This document shows positions 10,628-25,600 of a stretch of DNA of 64,000 nt, piece by piece. Made by a program: the position numbers and the translations under genes. The stretch is from Okapia johnstoni (lineage: Eukaryota; Chordata; Mammalia; Artiodactyla; Giraffidae): positions 18,064,230 to 18,128,229 of the forward strand of contig CM044317.1 of assembly GCA_024291935.2 (NCBI GenBank), written 5' to 3'. The notes beneath the pieces were generated by a model that made no database searches, was not told the origin of the DNA, and saw nothing but the letters and a program-made list of their open reading frames with translations. Every line of letters begins with the position of its first letter. Position 1 is the first letter of the stretch.

Positions 10628-13600
10628 CTGAAAACAATATTTTGATATAAAATGTCAAAATCTATTCAAAGTAAACTAAATGAATTAAATGTAATTAAAA
10701 GAAAATACTTTAAAGATACTATACCCTTTTCTATAAAATTATTCATTTTTTGTTCATCATCTGAATTGTGGGGTGATGAAGAACCTACACAAATGAAGAC
10801 AATGGAAGGAACAGGCATATAGTCAGTCACAAACACTGAGCTGTCACAGGGAAAAGTACGAACAAAGTAATCTGGTAACCCCTAGGATAAGTTCCCACAC
10901 CGCTGGCCACAGGAAAATATCGTGTATTATAGTTAATAAAAATTCATATCATATTACAGTAGCAATAGCCATCAGTAATACATTATCTTTCGTGGTAGAC
11001 CAATCTCTAGTATATATATTAACTCTAACCTATAATAATTTTTCCATAAGATACAAGTATTTGGCAAAATCTTCATCTATATTGTAAGTTAGAGAATAGA
11101 TAAAGAAAATATAAGGAGCTAACTGTTTGTGAAAGAAAATGTAAAAATTCTTGATATTAGTTAACTGAATAAGATTTATCTAGTGGCACATAGAATTCTG
11201 TACACGTACTATCCTGATAAGGTTAATTTTACAGTTAGCTTTCTAGATACAAACTTTAAAATTTTATATAAATTGTACGATTACCATACAGGTCTTTAAA
11301 ATACTGAGGATAATACTTATAAGTTCAGGTATGTTCAAATATTTACTTAAATTTAATGAGGTACGAAATATTTTATTTCGACTGTGACTTTCCATAAGCT
11401 TATCTAATATTTTTATAATTGAGATTTTATTTGTCCTTTATTCTTAAAAAGATGTTTCTAAATTTTCATTGTATTTCTTTAACTTCCAACACAAATCTTT
11501 TTTTATAAAGGAAATTCTAAGCACTATTCTAGTTGACTATGAGAGTCAAACTATCTATTCTTTATAACACATTTCAAATGATAGCCATTAAAATTTTCAA
11601 AATCTCTCCAGCTTATAAATCACTTCCCCTCCTTTGAATTCCTGTAAAAGTTTACCAGTTACTTTTCTTACGATGTTAATCACTTAACACTTTATATTTG
11701 AGTTTCACGCGTTTGACCTTTCCCACTGAGCTGGAGTAAGCTGGGACTCCTATCTGATTGATCTTTTCATCCCTTCAGGACTCAGTGGAGTACTCGGCAT
11801 GTAGGAATCTCCAACTAAACATTTACTGAACGAATAAAGCTTTCTGCTAGAAGTGAAGGTCTAGAATATAACTGGAAGTAAATAAAGCAGTTTTTCTGTG
11901 GTGATTTCTTTTTTATCCCAATGAAAGTACTGAGCCTTAATAAATAAGGTCAAAATCTGACCTTTCCCCACAAAATCATACTTTCTTTCTTTGGCCAGGT
12001 GGAAAATATCCTTGAAGTCTCTTCTCAGAACAAGTAAAAACTGTCAACATTGGCAGAAGCCAATTACTTCTAAAATAGTCTCATAAAAACTACTCTTCTA
12101 AAACTACCTTATTTTTGCTAAATAGCATTTATAGATCCTCATAAATGCTATATCAAAAAATATCACACAGGCAACACTGAGCTCAGCAACATTTTCAGGA
12201 ATACAAATAAGTACCCTCCTTTCTCATATAAATATAATTCAAATTTAAAGAAGATAATAGTTATGAGAAGATCTTATATATAATTTAAAATACTATTCAT
12301 CTCTGACACTATACAACCACACGAATGTACAAAAATTGATTAATATTTATTTTATTTGATATATTTCATATCAGAGTAATGGCAAGATAGCATATCTAAA
12401 CATGAACATAAAATTATAAAAATGTTCAGTAACTCCAACATAAAAATAGGTGACATAAGCCATAAACATAAGTAAAAGAAGCAGATCTTTTTTCCCCCGA
12501 ACTGAAAATGCCTACTACTAGTTGTCATAACTTCCATGATAGCTTATGAAAAAGTTCCAAAAATGTTTTTAGCATTTCCTACTTGAATATATTTTACAAA
12601 TTACTATGATTAAACAAACACAGAAAATAGATACAGCTTTAAATTTTTTTTTTTCTCTAGGGTACATGGAAACTCCTGAGGTCACCATCTCATGATATGT
12701 GGCCCTGTGTTTCCTTCAATTTGAAATGTATATGTACATATACATACATACACATTAATTTTGGATACAGTAGTAAAAATATCCCAACATTACTAAAGTG
12801 CTCAGTGAAGCAATCTGAGTTCTGTGAAATAAAGATCAAACAGAGATGGCAGAAATAATTTTCTGTTAATTCAGGATGGCAAGAATTTTCTATTTCAAAG
12901 CTATTGTTGGTTTATTTAAAAATAAATGGAAAGGGAGAACTATACTCATAATTTGGATTTCCTCAGGATGATTTTTGAATAGAGATTTGACAATAGTTGG
13001 CTAAATTGTTCAGATCACAAATTTTGGTTATGGGATTTAAATGCTTTTCAAAAATTTTCTCCTCACTTATATGTATTATTTCAAAGGAACATATTAGTTG
13101 TGATAAAGGGCACATGACTACCTTTCATTTTCTATAATTGAGGTACTCTTCTTAGTGTTTATGATTCAGTTGAACTCCCAACTCACTTTTTATGAAGTTC
13201 TTCTCTCATAAATACAAACACTGTTTTCTAGTAACTATTTCCAGAGGTTTATTCTGATTTCTATGATAGTTCTTAGTATTCATGCATGACTAACATCTAT
13301 TTCCTGGTATATAACACATGTTTTAGGTACAATAATTGCCTATTAGTTCGGTTTGCTTTTGTAAAAGCGGTCTTTCCTGGTATGCATTAATGGATATGAC
13401 TCTTCAAAAACTCTTCAAACTTTCAGAGCATAATCAAAGACTAAACTAAATAAGAGTTTGTGTGTAAAGATGAGAATCTGTGATTTATCAATAATTCTGA
13501 GGTCACAATTTTGACTTTGCATTTCAAACACCTGAAAAATGCCTGGTGTCACATAAATTTCTGCAAGTTACAACTATATCGTCTTTTCATGTGAACCAAA

Positions 13601-16600
13601 GAGCACAGTATATTTGAAAATGCTGAATGATGTTTGAGTTACTCTGGTACAAAAGAGAGAATCTGGAGATTTTACTATTATGCACTTTTTATATTTATTT
13701 ACTTATATTTAAGTATACTTACATATTTATCTACAATTACCTCTTGTTGGGTTATTTCAAATTGTTATTTATACACACCTACTGAAAGTACGCCTTAGGA
13801 TTAAAAGAAGTATTAATGTACTTCGGCTGAATCTTGTTAGAACACATTTGATGGTCATTTAATATATTAAAAGACAATATATCACATGTTCATGTTATCC
13901 AGTTTGGTTTATAGACTTAACATACTGATAACTGCATTCACATGGCCTTGAGGTAAGGTGAGAAATCAGAATAGTACTGTATATAGTTGGAGGAAAAACA
14001 GCAATAATTAAGAGATATTGTAATTCAAAATTATATTCAGAAATAGCTTTCGTCCTGTGAGACGGGAAGTACATACTGCTCCACATTATTTGTTCAGTGT
14101 TATGCTACCAATGTTCAGCCTTAATATTATAGTATATAATAGTATATATATTATATAGCTCCATGTGTTTTATTAGTGTAATGACTGAACTTAAATATGA
14201 AACTTAAATAATAAGAAAACCAGAAGTCGTATGTATTTTAAGAGAAGAAATGATTAGCTTCAGCAATATCAGGAAAATGAAATTTTAAAAAGAAAACCTC
14301 ACAAAAGCTTTTATGGTCCTATAACTAATAAAATGGTCAACTGAAATATGAGGAAGTAAAATGCACTTCAGTTTTTCCTATTCTTTAATTATTTATGATA
14401 TAGCAGAACTACCTATGGAGGATCAAAATCTGTCTATGAACAGCATTACTTTAAGCTAAGAACAGTCTTTCCAGGAGAAAGCTGATGAAAATTCCCAGCC
14501 TTCAAACACGTCTGTTAAAATTATGAAGTTAAACTTATTAAATTTTAGCAAATTTTCAGTCCACTAAAAAAAACCCAATAAATTCAGGATCCTCTTAATT
14601 TTAATTAAGGAGAATTAAAAGTAATGTTCCTCTGAAATAGTAACATATACATAGGTTACATAAGAGCAATATATGGATAAGAAAGGACAAATGCTTTAAT
14701 ATAGCTATAAAATTATATATTACTTTGATCAAGTCAAAACCAAATATAACCAGTGTACAATTATTCTAACTGTCCACAGTCACCATTAGACAATAAGTGT
14801 TAAAAACCTCTTATAACAAAATCTCTCATAACATTTAAATAGACATTATTCAAGGATTAGAGCACTATTTTACCAGCTGACTCCAGGACTACCAAGAGCA
14901 AAGACAAGACTGTAGATAACTATGCCTCTGATCCAATGGTAAGAAATAAGATCTATTTCCCCCCCAAAAGTGTAAATATTAGAACGCTAAGTAAACACCT
15001 GCATTACTCTCAACAGGTATACCTGTAGATTTTTATCTAATGCATTTCCTTTAACTTAATTAGAATGCAAAGATACAGTTACAATTTTAAGAATAAATAG
15101 GTAACACAAAAGCTCCATGTAGGTGTATTTTAGATGCTTATCTATAAAAATTTGGCACATTATATTTTTTGTAGCACTACAACTATTAATAAAATAAAAA
15201 GCAAATTACCGGAAGTTGGAGATTTGCAGCGATCTTCTGGGACTACTGCCCCTTCACTAATATCGCACAGACCTGCTGAAAAACAAAACCCAGACCAAGT
15301 CATACCACAAGTTTATGTAAGTGCAGTTGTACCTCCTATTTACAGTACGTATTTAATGACAGTCCATTTTTAAAAACTCAGTAGGTTATCAGACTACGCT
15401 GGCATTGTTATTATGCTCAATAGCTTTGAGATAGGAATATAGGAGCATTCTGATATTAAAACTAATACAGCAGTCATCAGTTAAATAAGAAACAATTTTC
15501 AATCTGCTGTTCTTCAAGGACATTAGACATAACACAGGATTTTGTTCAAAGTCAGCAATTTGAGGGCATATGATATACTGCTTATTAGATTTTTCTTGAG
15601 GGAGAATAAATACTTGGTAATAAATTTGGTGATTTTTTTTACATCATAGGGACTCTCAACTCATATCTCAAAGTTGTTTCTGCTAAGTATATTTCAAATA
15701 TACTGCCTTAAATATTACCGAAAAATAATTAAGAAAATATTTTGTACCACCAAATTTGCAACATTTAAAACACAATCATACCTTGTTTTATTGCATTTTG
15801 CTCAAATTGCTTTTTTTGAAAAACAAATTGAAGGTTGTGGGCGCCCTGCATGGAGATGGCCTACAGACACCATTTTTTTTCAACAGCATTTGCTCACTTC
15901 ATGTTTCTATGTCATATCTTGGTTAATTCTTATAATAATAACAAAAAAGTTTGAAATATTACATTTTTTATGGTGATCTGTGATCATTATCTTTAATGTT
16001 ACTATTTTTAATTGTTTTGGGGCACCACACACCACACTCACATAAGATAGCAAACTTAGCTAATAAACATCTGTGTTCTGACTGCTCCCATTGACCTGTC
16101 CTTCCCATCTTTCTCTCTCTCTCTCCCCTCAGGCTTCCCTAGTCCCTGAGACACAATAGTGAAAGTAGATCAGTTAATAACCCTACAACGGCCTCTAAGG
16201 GTTCAGGTGAAAGGAAGAGTCAGTCAGTCATTCTCCTTTCTCTTTAAATCCAAAACCAGAAATAATTAAGCTTGGTGAGGAAGGCATGTCAAAAACTCAG
16301 AAAGGCTAGAGTCTAGGCCTCTTAAGCCAAACAGTTACCCAAGTTGTGACAGCAAAGGAAAAGTTCTTGAAGGAAGTTCAAAGTGCTACTCCAATGAACA
16401 CATGAATGATCAAGTGAAATGGCCTTACTCTTTGATAGGCAGAAAGCTTCAGCAGTCTGGATAGAAGATCCCATCAGTCACAACATCCCTTTAATCCAAA
16501 ACCCAATCCAGAGCAAGGCCCTAACTCTCCTCAATTTTATGAAGACTGAAAGAGGTGCGGAAGCTGCAGAAAAATCTGAAGCTGGAAGAGGCTGGTTCAT

Positions 16601-19600
16601 AAGCATTAAGAACAGAAGCCATCTCCACAACACAGAAGTAGAAGGTGAAGGAGCAAGTTATCCAGGAAGTCTAGTAAGATAATTAACGAAGGTGGCTATA
16701 CCAGTCAATAGATTTTCAATGCAGATCAAACATACTTCTATTGGAAGATGCCATCTAGGACTTTCATAGCTAGGGGGCTTGGGATAGATGGGCAAAGGAC
16801 AAAGCTGCATGTCTAGTTCTCAGAAGTCCTCGGGTATGAAATCAACATATGTGCACATATGACCAGTATCTGCCTTTCTAGTCCTCTGGTAAAAGACATA
16901 ACATCACAATCTTTACAGCCCCTAAGAGAGCTCTTACAGTAACATTGAGAGAATGCTGAGTACTAAATTGGGCTTCCCAGGTGGCACTAGTGGTAAGGAA
17001 CCTGCCTGCCAATGCAGGAGACATAAGAGACACAGGTTCGATCCCTAGGTCGGGAAGATCCCCTGGAGGAGGGCATGGCAACCCACTCTAGTACTCTTGC
17101 CTGGAGAATTCCACAGTCAGAGGAGCCTGGTGGACTACAGTCCATAGGGTCGCAAAGAATCAGACATGACTGAAGCAACTTAGCACACATGAGTATTGAA
17201 TTGGGTTTATGAGGAGTGTCTTCTATTTTGAACTGTATATTACTGTCTTCATTGAAAAGGCAGCTTTTGAATGACAGTTTTTTTTCTTTTTAACTTTCAT
17301 CAAACTAATGATTCTAGAAAAAAAGCAAAACTAGTCTTTATAGTTCTAAGATGATAGATTAATTATAGGTATGCATGTATTAATCTCTGACATAGTATCT
17401 GTATATATAAATAAACTTGATAAAACCTTAAGATAGCAGGTCTTTCAACAGTAGAAATAGATGGAAACAATTCAAGTGTCCACTGGTGGATGCATACATG
17501 AAAAAGAGTTATAAATATACAATGGAATATTACTCAGCCATAAAAATGAATGAAATTTTGCCATTTGTGACAATGTGGATGGACCTTGAGGATATTATGC
17601 TAAGTGAAGTAAGTCAGGCAGAGAAAGACAAACACCATATGATGTCATATACCTCAACTAAGGAAATAAATGGTGGTGATAATATATTCCAGTATTATAA
17701 TGAGCCTAGTACTGAGTAAAAATAATCAATTTTGAAATGTTAAGCTTTTGGTATTTTGTCAACTCTTTGAGCAAACTCTGAGAGATAGTGGAGGACAGAA
17801 GAGCCTCGTGTGCTACAGTCCATGGGGTCACAAACAGTTGGACACAACTTAGTGACTGAATGACAACTGAACTCTATAAAAATGTAGTATGAGATGTTAA
17901 TTTTCATTCTCAAAATAGCCTAGGAGGAATCATTTAGGAAGCTACATTCAAGTGTGATAGGAATAATTTAGTTATTAAATTCTGGAATAAGCTAAAAATC
18001 CCTCCCATACTTTCCATCTGACTCAGGGTAAAAGCTAAAGTCCAAGAAGACTGGTTGATGTATATGATCCTATGGTACATGACTGTGGTATTTATTATGT
18101 GACTATGGGCATCCCATTACCTCTCTGACTTTATTTCCTCTCCTACCTACTCCACCATCTTCCTGACTCTCTCTACTTCAGCCACACTGACCCGTCACGG
18201 TAACCTTGAGCTCACCAGTTACACTGCTTGTGAGCCACTATACTTGCTATTCTCTACCTGAAATGTTCTCTCTACAGACCTCCTCGTGGAGAAGAGCTGT
18301 CTCCTTTAAATCTTTGCTCAAGATGCTCTATTTGGAATGTAACACCCTCATTCAAATGTAAATCCCCCTCATTCAATTATGTTTTCCTTTGGCACTACTA
18401 TATAACTTACTATATACTACTTATCTTTTCAAACTCTGTCTTTTCCAGTACAATGTGAGCTACATGAGGGTAGAGAATTTGGTGTGTTTTAATACTGTGC
18501 TGGCTGAAAAGTTTGTTTGGGCTTTTCCATAAGATGGTATGTGTGTGTGTGTGGGTGGGTGTCTGACTCTTTGAGACATGACGGGACTGTACCCCGCCAG
18601 GCTTCTCTGTCCATGGAATTTTCCAGGCCAAGATATTGGAGTAGGTTGCCATTTCCTACTCCAGGGGATCTTCCCGACCCAGGAATGGAACCCATGTCTT
18701 TTCTGGCTCCTGCATTGGCAGGCGGATTCTTTACCACTGTACTACCTGGTAAGAGGGTATAGAAAAATCCAATTGAACTTTCTGGTCAACAACTCAACAG
18801 AATTATGATAGTCAGAAGATACATACATGTAGTTGAAATGCTTCACCACTATCTGTACCCTGTGACAGCTTCATGATTTTTATTATGGAAATAGTGTAGA
18901 TATTTTATTCAATAGTTCAATTGTATTTTAATACAGCTACAAAACACTTAAACGACAATGTTTTATCTTATAAAATAATTTCATGAGTGCCATCATATTC
19001 TCTATGAAAACCTATTAGCACCAAGTAGTAGCAAAAAAAAAGTTTCTCCATTTATACCGATCTATTATGAAAGACAGAAGAACAATTTCATGGTATTTGG
19101 GCTATACTTCATGAATATATGCTAAAATATACACTTTAGCAAAAAAAAAAGCTTCTTTGCATCAATGTAATCAAAGAATGTTAGTACCAATTATTCTATA
19201 TTTTATTTTACTTAAAATATAAATAATATATTTTAGAAGCAAGACACAAATATTCTTAAAATGTTCAAGTATGTTTTAAAATAACTTTCTCTTAATTTTT
19301 AACTTTCTCCTTAATATTGTTCAAGTGAGCATAACAACAATATCTTAAACTGATAAAAACTTAAGTAGTTCTCCCGCAGCTAAACATGTAGCTCAATACA
19401 AACTGAAGCAAATAATAATATGAATAATATGATAATGTTTATTAAAGAATAAAGTAGGATGCAACAGAATGCAAGAAAAAAATTAAAATTACATGGCAGA
19501 ATTGGTCTCTAACCTTGGATGAATTTAGGTATTTAATTTCTAGTAATTTTATGTAAGTTATGATGAGGTACTAACAAGAAAAGAAATTAATTTTGTAAGT

Positions 19601-22600
19601 AATAAAACTTTTACCACTCCTTCTCTATCAAGACAATGTTTAACTTTCTGACACGAAGTATTAGTTTCTTTGCTTTATAAAGAAACTGGATTGGAACACA
19701 AATATTTCAATAGCTGTTTTCATATATATATTATGAGATGAATTTAAGTGATGAGTACATTATTTTAGATATAGAATGCTTTAATAGGCTCTTTTAAAAA
19801 TAAATGAGAAAAAAATAGTTTTACAGACAAAATGCACTGTCAGGACTTTATGATGTGGAATGAATAACTTACTTAAAAAAGAGGAACGGAGTTTTTTCAC
19901 AGATTCAGAGTATAAGCTAGAAACGCCGCATGTGCAAGAAGTCACAATCAGCATGCCTCAGTGAAGCAATGAAAAGCAAAAGAAAAAAAAGGAGACAAAG
20001 ACACTAGAATGGTGCACTTGGGACAACAACTTCTGCTGAAGGTAGCACAAGACAAAATGATCACATAGACAAAAACAGACAAAAATATCCAACTATTGCC
20101 AAAGGGACAGTAAGGCCTATGTCCCGTCACCTTTTCCTTTTCTTCTGTCATGAATTATGAGAAGTATTTAGTATCAGCAAAAAATGTCCTGAAAGCAACT
20201 GAGAAATGAATGTCAGAAAGAATTTTAATTCAGAGAGATTGAGTTAGGAGATGTAGATCAGGGCTTCCCAGGGGTATTCTGCAAACAGGTTAGGTTACAT
20301 CTGCCACAGATGGAGTTCTCTTGAATCCCTGGTCCCCCTGGGCAGGTCCTGGGGAGTGTGGAGCCCAGAGGCCAGTTAACAGCACTGGAGGAGCCATTAA
20401 CATATGTCTACATGCCAGAGATCCAATGTTTTTCTGTGTGTGTCACGAGGTTTGGGGAAAAAAAAAAAAGGTGAGGAGTACTGGTATAAACAGCTAACTA
20501 TGTATGTGTTCCACCAGGCATTAGTATTGAAACATTTAAAATAAGACTAATTACCTAGCAAACACAAAAGAATGCTATAGAGAGAATTCTTAATGGATCT
20601 GGGCTTGCACTGAATTCAAGCTGTCTGAGAATGCTGTATCTCACAGAGTTCAAATTTACTTTTGCATCTACATTTTTTTTCACGTGGGAAATTATTCCTT
20701 TGATACTCAAAACAATAAACTGCTGGTCTCACACTATTAAACAGTCAAAGGGACAGAACTATGAAATTAACTTTTGTTGTGTAATGAGACAAATTTTTCT
20801 GTTCGAGTAATTTAGCTAAAGAAGTCTGAAACTGTGGTTCCTTCCCAATGTTAAGTAAAATCCTAGAATGTTAAAAACAAAACCATAAACTAATAACAAT
20901 AAAAAACAAAAAGGGAGGCTGATACCTTTTACTATTTTTTTGACAGTTTATACAAACAGATACAATCAGATAAGCTATTTACCTAACGGAAGTATTTATA
21001 GTCACAGAAGTAACTTGGCATTTATGGAAATCCTAAAGCTCAGGATTTCTTTCTTTTTACCTCCTGAAGGTTGTCGAGATTTACGAGGAGATCGGGGTTC
21101 TCTCCTATAAGGATCATTGGAGCCATACAATTCAATAGTGCCCAGGTTGAGGAGTACTGCTTTCTGGAGGTAGTCAACCATTGCAATGCCATTACAATTG
21201 CCAAAAACTACCCTAGGAATAGGAAAAGAACAAACATTTTAGCACAATTAAATAGTTAGAAGAAAATGTAGTCTACAGGGCTAAAAAAGCATGATGGGTC
21301 TTTAAGACAATTCCTTTAGAAACAAAACACTATTACAGACATGCAAATATAGGTTACATATGCCTTCTGATGGAGCTGTGCAGATCTTCAGTATCAATGC
21401 ATACAAATCAAAATAAAAAAATTTGTTGTTGGAGTTGAAATTCAACCAAAGACATAAATCCCCATGCTAAGCAATATGACATCTATTTTTCTGACTATTT
21501 TGAACCCCTCAGGGGAAGACATTCGCTTCTACTGGGGAATAGGGCATTATACATTTGGAAAAGTTTTGGTAATCCCTACAGTCAAGGGTAAAACATAGAA
21601 AGCATAAATCTTGGAGGCCTCCCTTTGGAGTATTCCAAATACTTTCTCAATCATGTGCCGGGAAGTACAAATGAACTATGAATAAAGCAACTATGAAGGA
21701 AGGAACTTTATTCATGTAAGATCCCGTAAGCCAGGCATTGAAAACTAACATACATAGAGGGGCTATATAAGTAAGTAAAACATGCCAACTAAGGACTGTG
21801 GTGACCTGAAGAGTGAGCAGCTCATCTAAACAGGGGAAGCTTCACCTCAGCTCCTGCTGACTATGGCTGAACAAGAATGGCAACACGGGCTAGATAATGG
21901 AACTTTTCAGTTAAAGCTCTAAATATGGATTTTCACATTCAAAAGTCTTGGCAACTAGATCAAATTTTAAAAATACACAAAAAAGCCTAAACAAAATATA
22001 GTTGTGAATCCAATCAAGACTGTGAGCAACTGATTTGCAACTTCTTCTGAAACATTCTATTGCTTCTTATTTCCAGTTTCTCTCTCTTATGGCTGCAATA
22101 TATTTGAAAAAAAAAAAAAAGGAACGTCTGTACTTTCACATTGTGGGACAGCAGATAAAAGACATTAGAGAAGACTATTTCAGACGGTAGCCAGTCTTAG
22201 TTATGTGCACACATGCAAGCGATAGTGTAGGTGGTAGTAGCTATTAGAAGGAAGAAGGAAGAGGAATGAGTCCCTAGGGCTAGAATCAAGGAAGGAGACG
22301 GTGACCTACACAAGATAAACAGCTCTGGACCAAATAGTTGGCACGTGGTTTCTCTTTTATCACAATGCTGATTTTTTAAAAAATAATTTTATTTATTGAT
22401 TTATTTTTGGTTGCATTGGGTGTTTGTTACCGCATGGGCTTTTATCTAGATGAAGTGAGCGGGGGTTACTGTCTAGTTACAGTGCGTGGGCTTCTCATTG
22501 CAATTGCTGCTCTTGTTGCAGAGCATAGGCTCTAGGGCATGCAGGCTTCAGTAGCTGAGGTCCGTGGCTCAGTGGCTGAGGCTCCTGGGTTCTAGAGCAC

Positions 22601-25600
22601 AGGCTCAGTAGTTGTGGTGTACGGGCATAAATTACTCTGCGGTATGTAGGATCTTCCCGGACCAGGGACTGAACCTGTGTCTCCTGCATTGGTAGGTGGA
22701 TTCTTTACCACTGAGCCACCAGGAAGCCAGACAGTGTTAATTTTTAAAACAAAAATAAATATTTTATGATTCTATCCTATTATAATAAAAAGTTTGTACT
22801 ACGAACATTATACACTTGAAGGCATGAATTGATAAATAAAAACACACGTGAAGTACAGATGAATACTTTACTAAGCTATTACTATGTCTTTACAGTTTTT
22901 ACAAGTTAACTATGGAAGGAGAAAGAATAAATTATGCAGCTATGATTCAACATTTACAGAATCAATTAGAACATAGTCTTCTGGGTTGATGTTGGACCTT
23001 TATTATACCAAATATTAACAAGGAAATTATTTCTCAGAGTACATCAAGGTGAGGACAGATACATTAATCCATGAAATATTTAACTTTAGATAAGGAAGTA
23101 GTAAAAGCACATCCAGAGTAAATTATTCAGAACAGAATTATGTTCCAAATAAACACTGAATTCGATCTGATATTGAAGCTTATACAACATTCTAAGTGAT
23201 ATAATAAGGATCACCCATTCTCTTTTTAAAAATATAAAAATGCATGGAATACAATGAAGAGACACAGAAATACATAAATTATACTTACAATCCATAGGAA
23301 GAATTAACTGCCAGACTGGTTATTTGTTGTGGTGGTTCTCCACCCACCCACACCAACTGTATAACTAATTCTGTCTGATAACCTGGAGACTGTTTAAGTG
23401 GAGAACTTTTAACTCTGTAAGAAAGGAAAACATGTTGCCTTTTAACACATCTTCAATTATCTTATTAGCCTATGTAACTATAAAGTCATCCATCAATAAC
23501 TATACAAAAATAAATATAATAAAAAAATATATATATATAAAAAAAATAGTATAAAGCCTGGTTCTTTTAACAAATGCAAACTGTCTTTCTGACTACCCTC
23601 CCTATCTTGAATCTACTATAGTCTGCCTTTCACCCCCCACTTTTGTATTCAATCTCTGACATTTTCCACAAGCACTTTCAGTCATGACCCTAATTGACTT
23701 ATCTTTATACCCTAATTGACTTTTCTGTAAATATAATACTTTTAATCATAGTCTTAATAAAATCATTCAGTGATTTTAACTCTTTGTTTTCTTTCTATGC
23801 CATTTTTAAGGCACATATGCTTTAAAAGTGACCAACCTACATAGCATATTAAAAAGGAGAGACATTACTTTGCCAACAAAGGTCCATATAGTCAAAGCTA
23901 TGGTTTTTCCAGCAGTCATGCATGGATGTGAGAACTGGACCATAAAGAAAGCTGAGCACCGAAGAACTGATGCTTTTGAACTGTGGTGTTGGAGAAGACT
24001 CTTGAGAGTCCCTTGGACTGCAAGGAGATCCAACCAGTCCATCCTAAAGGAAATCAGTCCTCAATATTCATTGGAAGGACTGGTGCTGAAGCTGAAGCTC
24101 CAATACTTTGGCCACCTGATATGAAGAACTGACTCATTGGAAAAGACCCTGATGCTGGGAAAGATTGAAGGCGGGAGGAGAAGGGGACGACAGAGGATGA
24201 GATGGTTGGATGGCATCACCGACTCAATGGACATGACTCCAGGAGTTGGTGATGGACAGGAAAGCCTGGTGTGCTGCAGTCCATGCAGTTGCAAAGAGTC
24301 AGACACAACTGAGTGACTGAACTGATGCTTTAAAAATTTTAACCACTCAATAATATAAAAGTAAAAATAAAATGTCCAATTTACTCCTATAAAAAAGCAA
24401 AATGCATTTAAATCTGGGTTTCTACAATAAAGACATTCATGTAACAATGCTGTGATATTAAAGAAGATTCAGAAAAAGAAAGAAAATGATTACTAAACAA
24501 CTATCTCTAAAGGCTGAAAAAACAGAATTTTCAGAGTGGCAGAAAGCAGTCTACGTGTAAATTTGATCCACATATAAACCCAGACTAAAAAAATGATGTA
24601 TTGAGAAGACTGAGTTAGATACAAAGGAAAGATCCATGCTGGTCTACCAATAGGTTTAGAGATCAAATTGTAGTACTTTAAGGATAAAATCATGGAATAC
24701 AATCATATTCCTCTTGGTGCCACAAAAAAATGAGTTGGATTAACCACAGTGAAATGCAGAAAAAGAAGTGGTTATGTCATTTTACTCTGTCACAGGAATT
24801 TATCTAAATTAAGAGAGAAGTTCCAAAACATCTGTATTTTTATGTAACTTACTTCAAACAAGGGACATTGTCCCGAAGCCCATCAGATGAACTGCTACTG
24901 GTAGAAGGATGAGATTGAGGAGGGATGGGCTGTGGATTGGCACTCCCAACTGGTGTTGGCAAAGGTGGTGCCTGTTCACCCTCCGGGGTTTCCACATCAC
25001 TTATCTCATACAACAATCGAACTTCAAGCATCTGTTGTAAAAGTAAGACAGTTTACCCTCTCCTAACAATTACTGTTCATTTTGTTAGTTTATACATACA
25101 CACATGTACACTACATTTTTAAAGGAAAAATTTAGTGAGATTACTAAAGGTAAAGATTTCACAAAGAAAAAAATGTTTCTGACTCAGCTTTTTAAAAATG
25201 ATTGTGTGTTTGTGTGCAAGTACATTCACACATTTACATTATGATTTTAGGATTTATGGCACTCCTCTTAATACTAAATTAGATTAGGCTCATATTTATA
25301 TTAGCTTTCCTTAAATGAAACACAAAATGCATTTAAAGATTTAAATAAACGTTCAGTAAAAAGATATACATGAAAATGTCTTTTCTTCACAAAAGGGAAA
25401 TGCAATGTAAATATTGATGTGTTTTAAAAATGACTACAGATAGTCTCCTAAGTGATCTGAAAACTTTCAAATGTCAGACATTTGACATTGAAAATAATTA
25501 AGAGACTACTACCGGAATGACTTCTGTAATCACTTCTTGTTTGCTGAATCTATAAATGATGACATGAGCTGAAACTCCAGCTATGCACAGCATTCTACTT

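Larger units (their letters stand above)
15276..19872 (-). other. STXBP5L: STXBP5L intron between exons 13 and 14
   Basis: 4,597 bp, dominated by the Tigger1 remnant, Bov-tA copies, an L1 fragment, an L2 fragment and the nested MITE/SINE. 18800-19872 is AT-rich and has nothing I recognise. Confidence 0.75.

Noticed and set aside
15674..15976. Plus-strand 100-codon open frame
   Set aside because: Runs into the non-coding left end of the Tigger1 remnant; composition is AT-rich and peptide is unlike any family.
16419..16682. Plus-strand 87-codon open frame as a possible host gene
   Set aside because: It is a fragment of Tigger1 transposase without catalytic residues.
19948..20151. Minus-strand 67-codon frame upstream of the cassette exon as an exon extension
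   Set aside because: It ends in a stop near 19948 in a different frame from the exon and covers the pyrimidine tract of the acceptor.
21071..21259. Plus-strand 62-codon open frame
   Set aside because: Shadow of STXBP5L exon 12 on the other strand.
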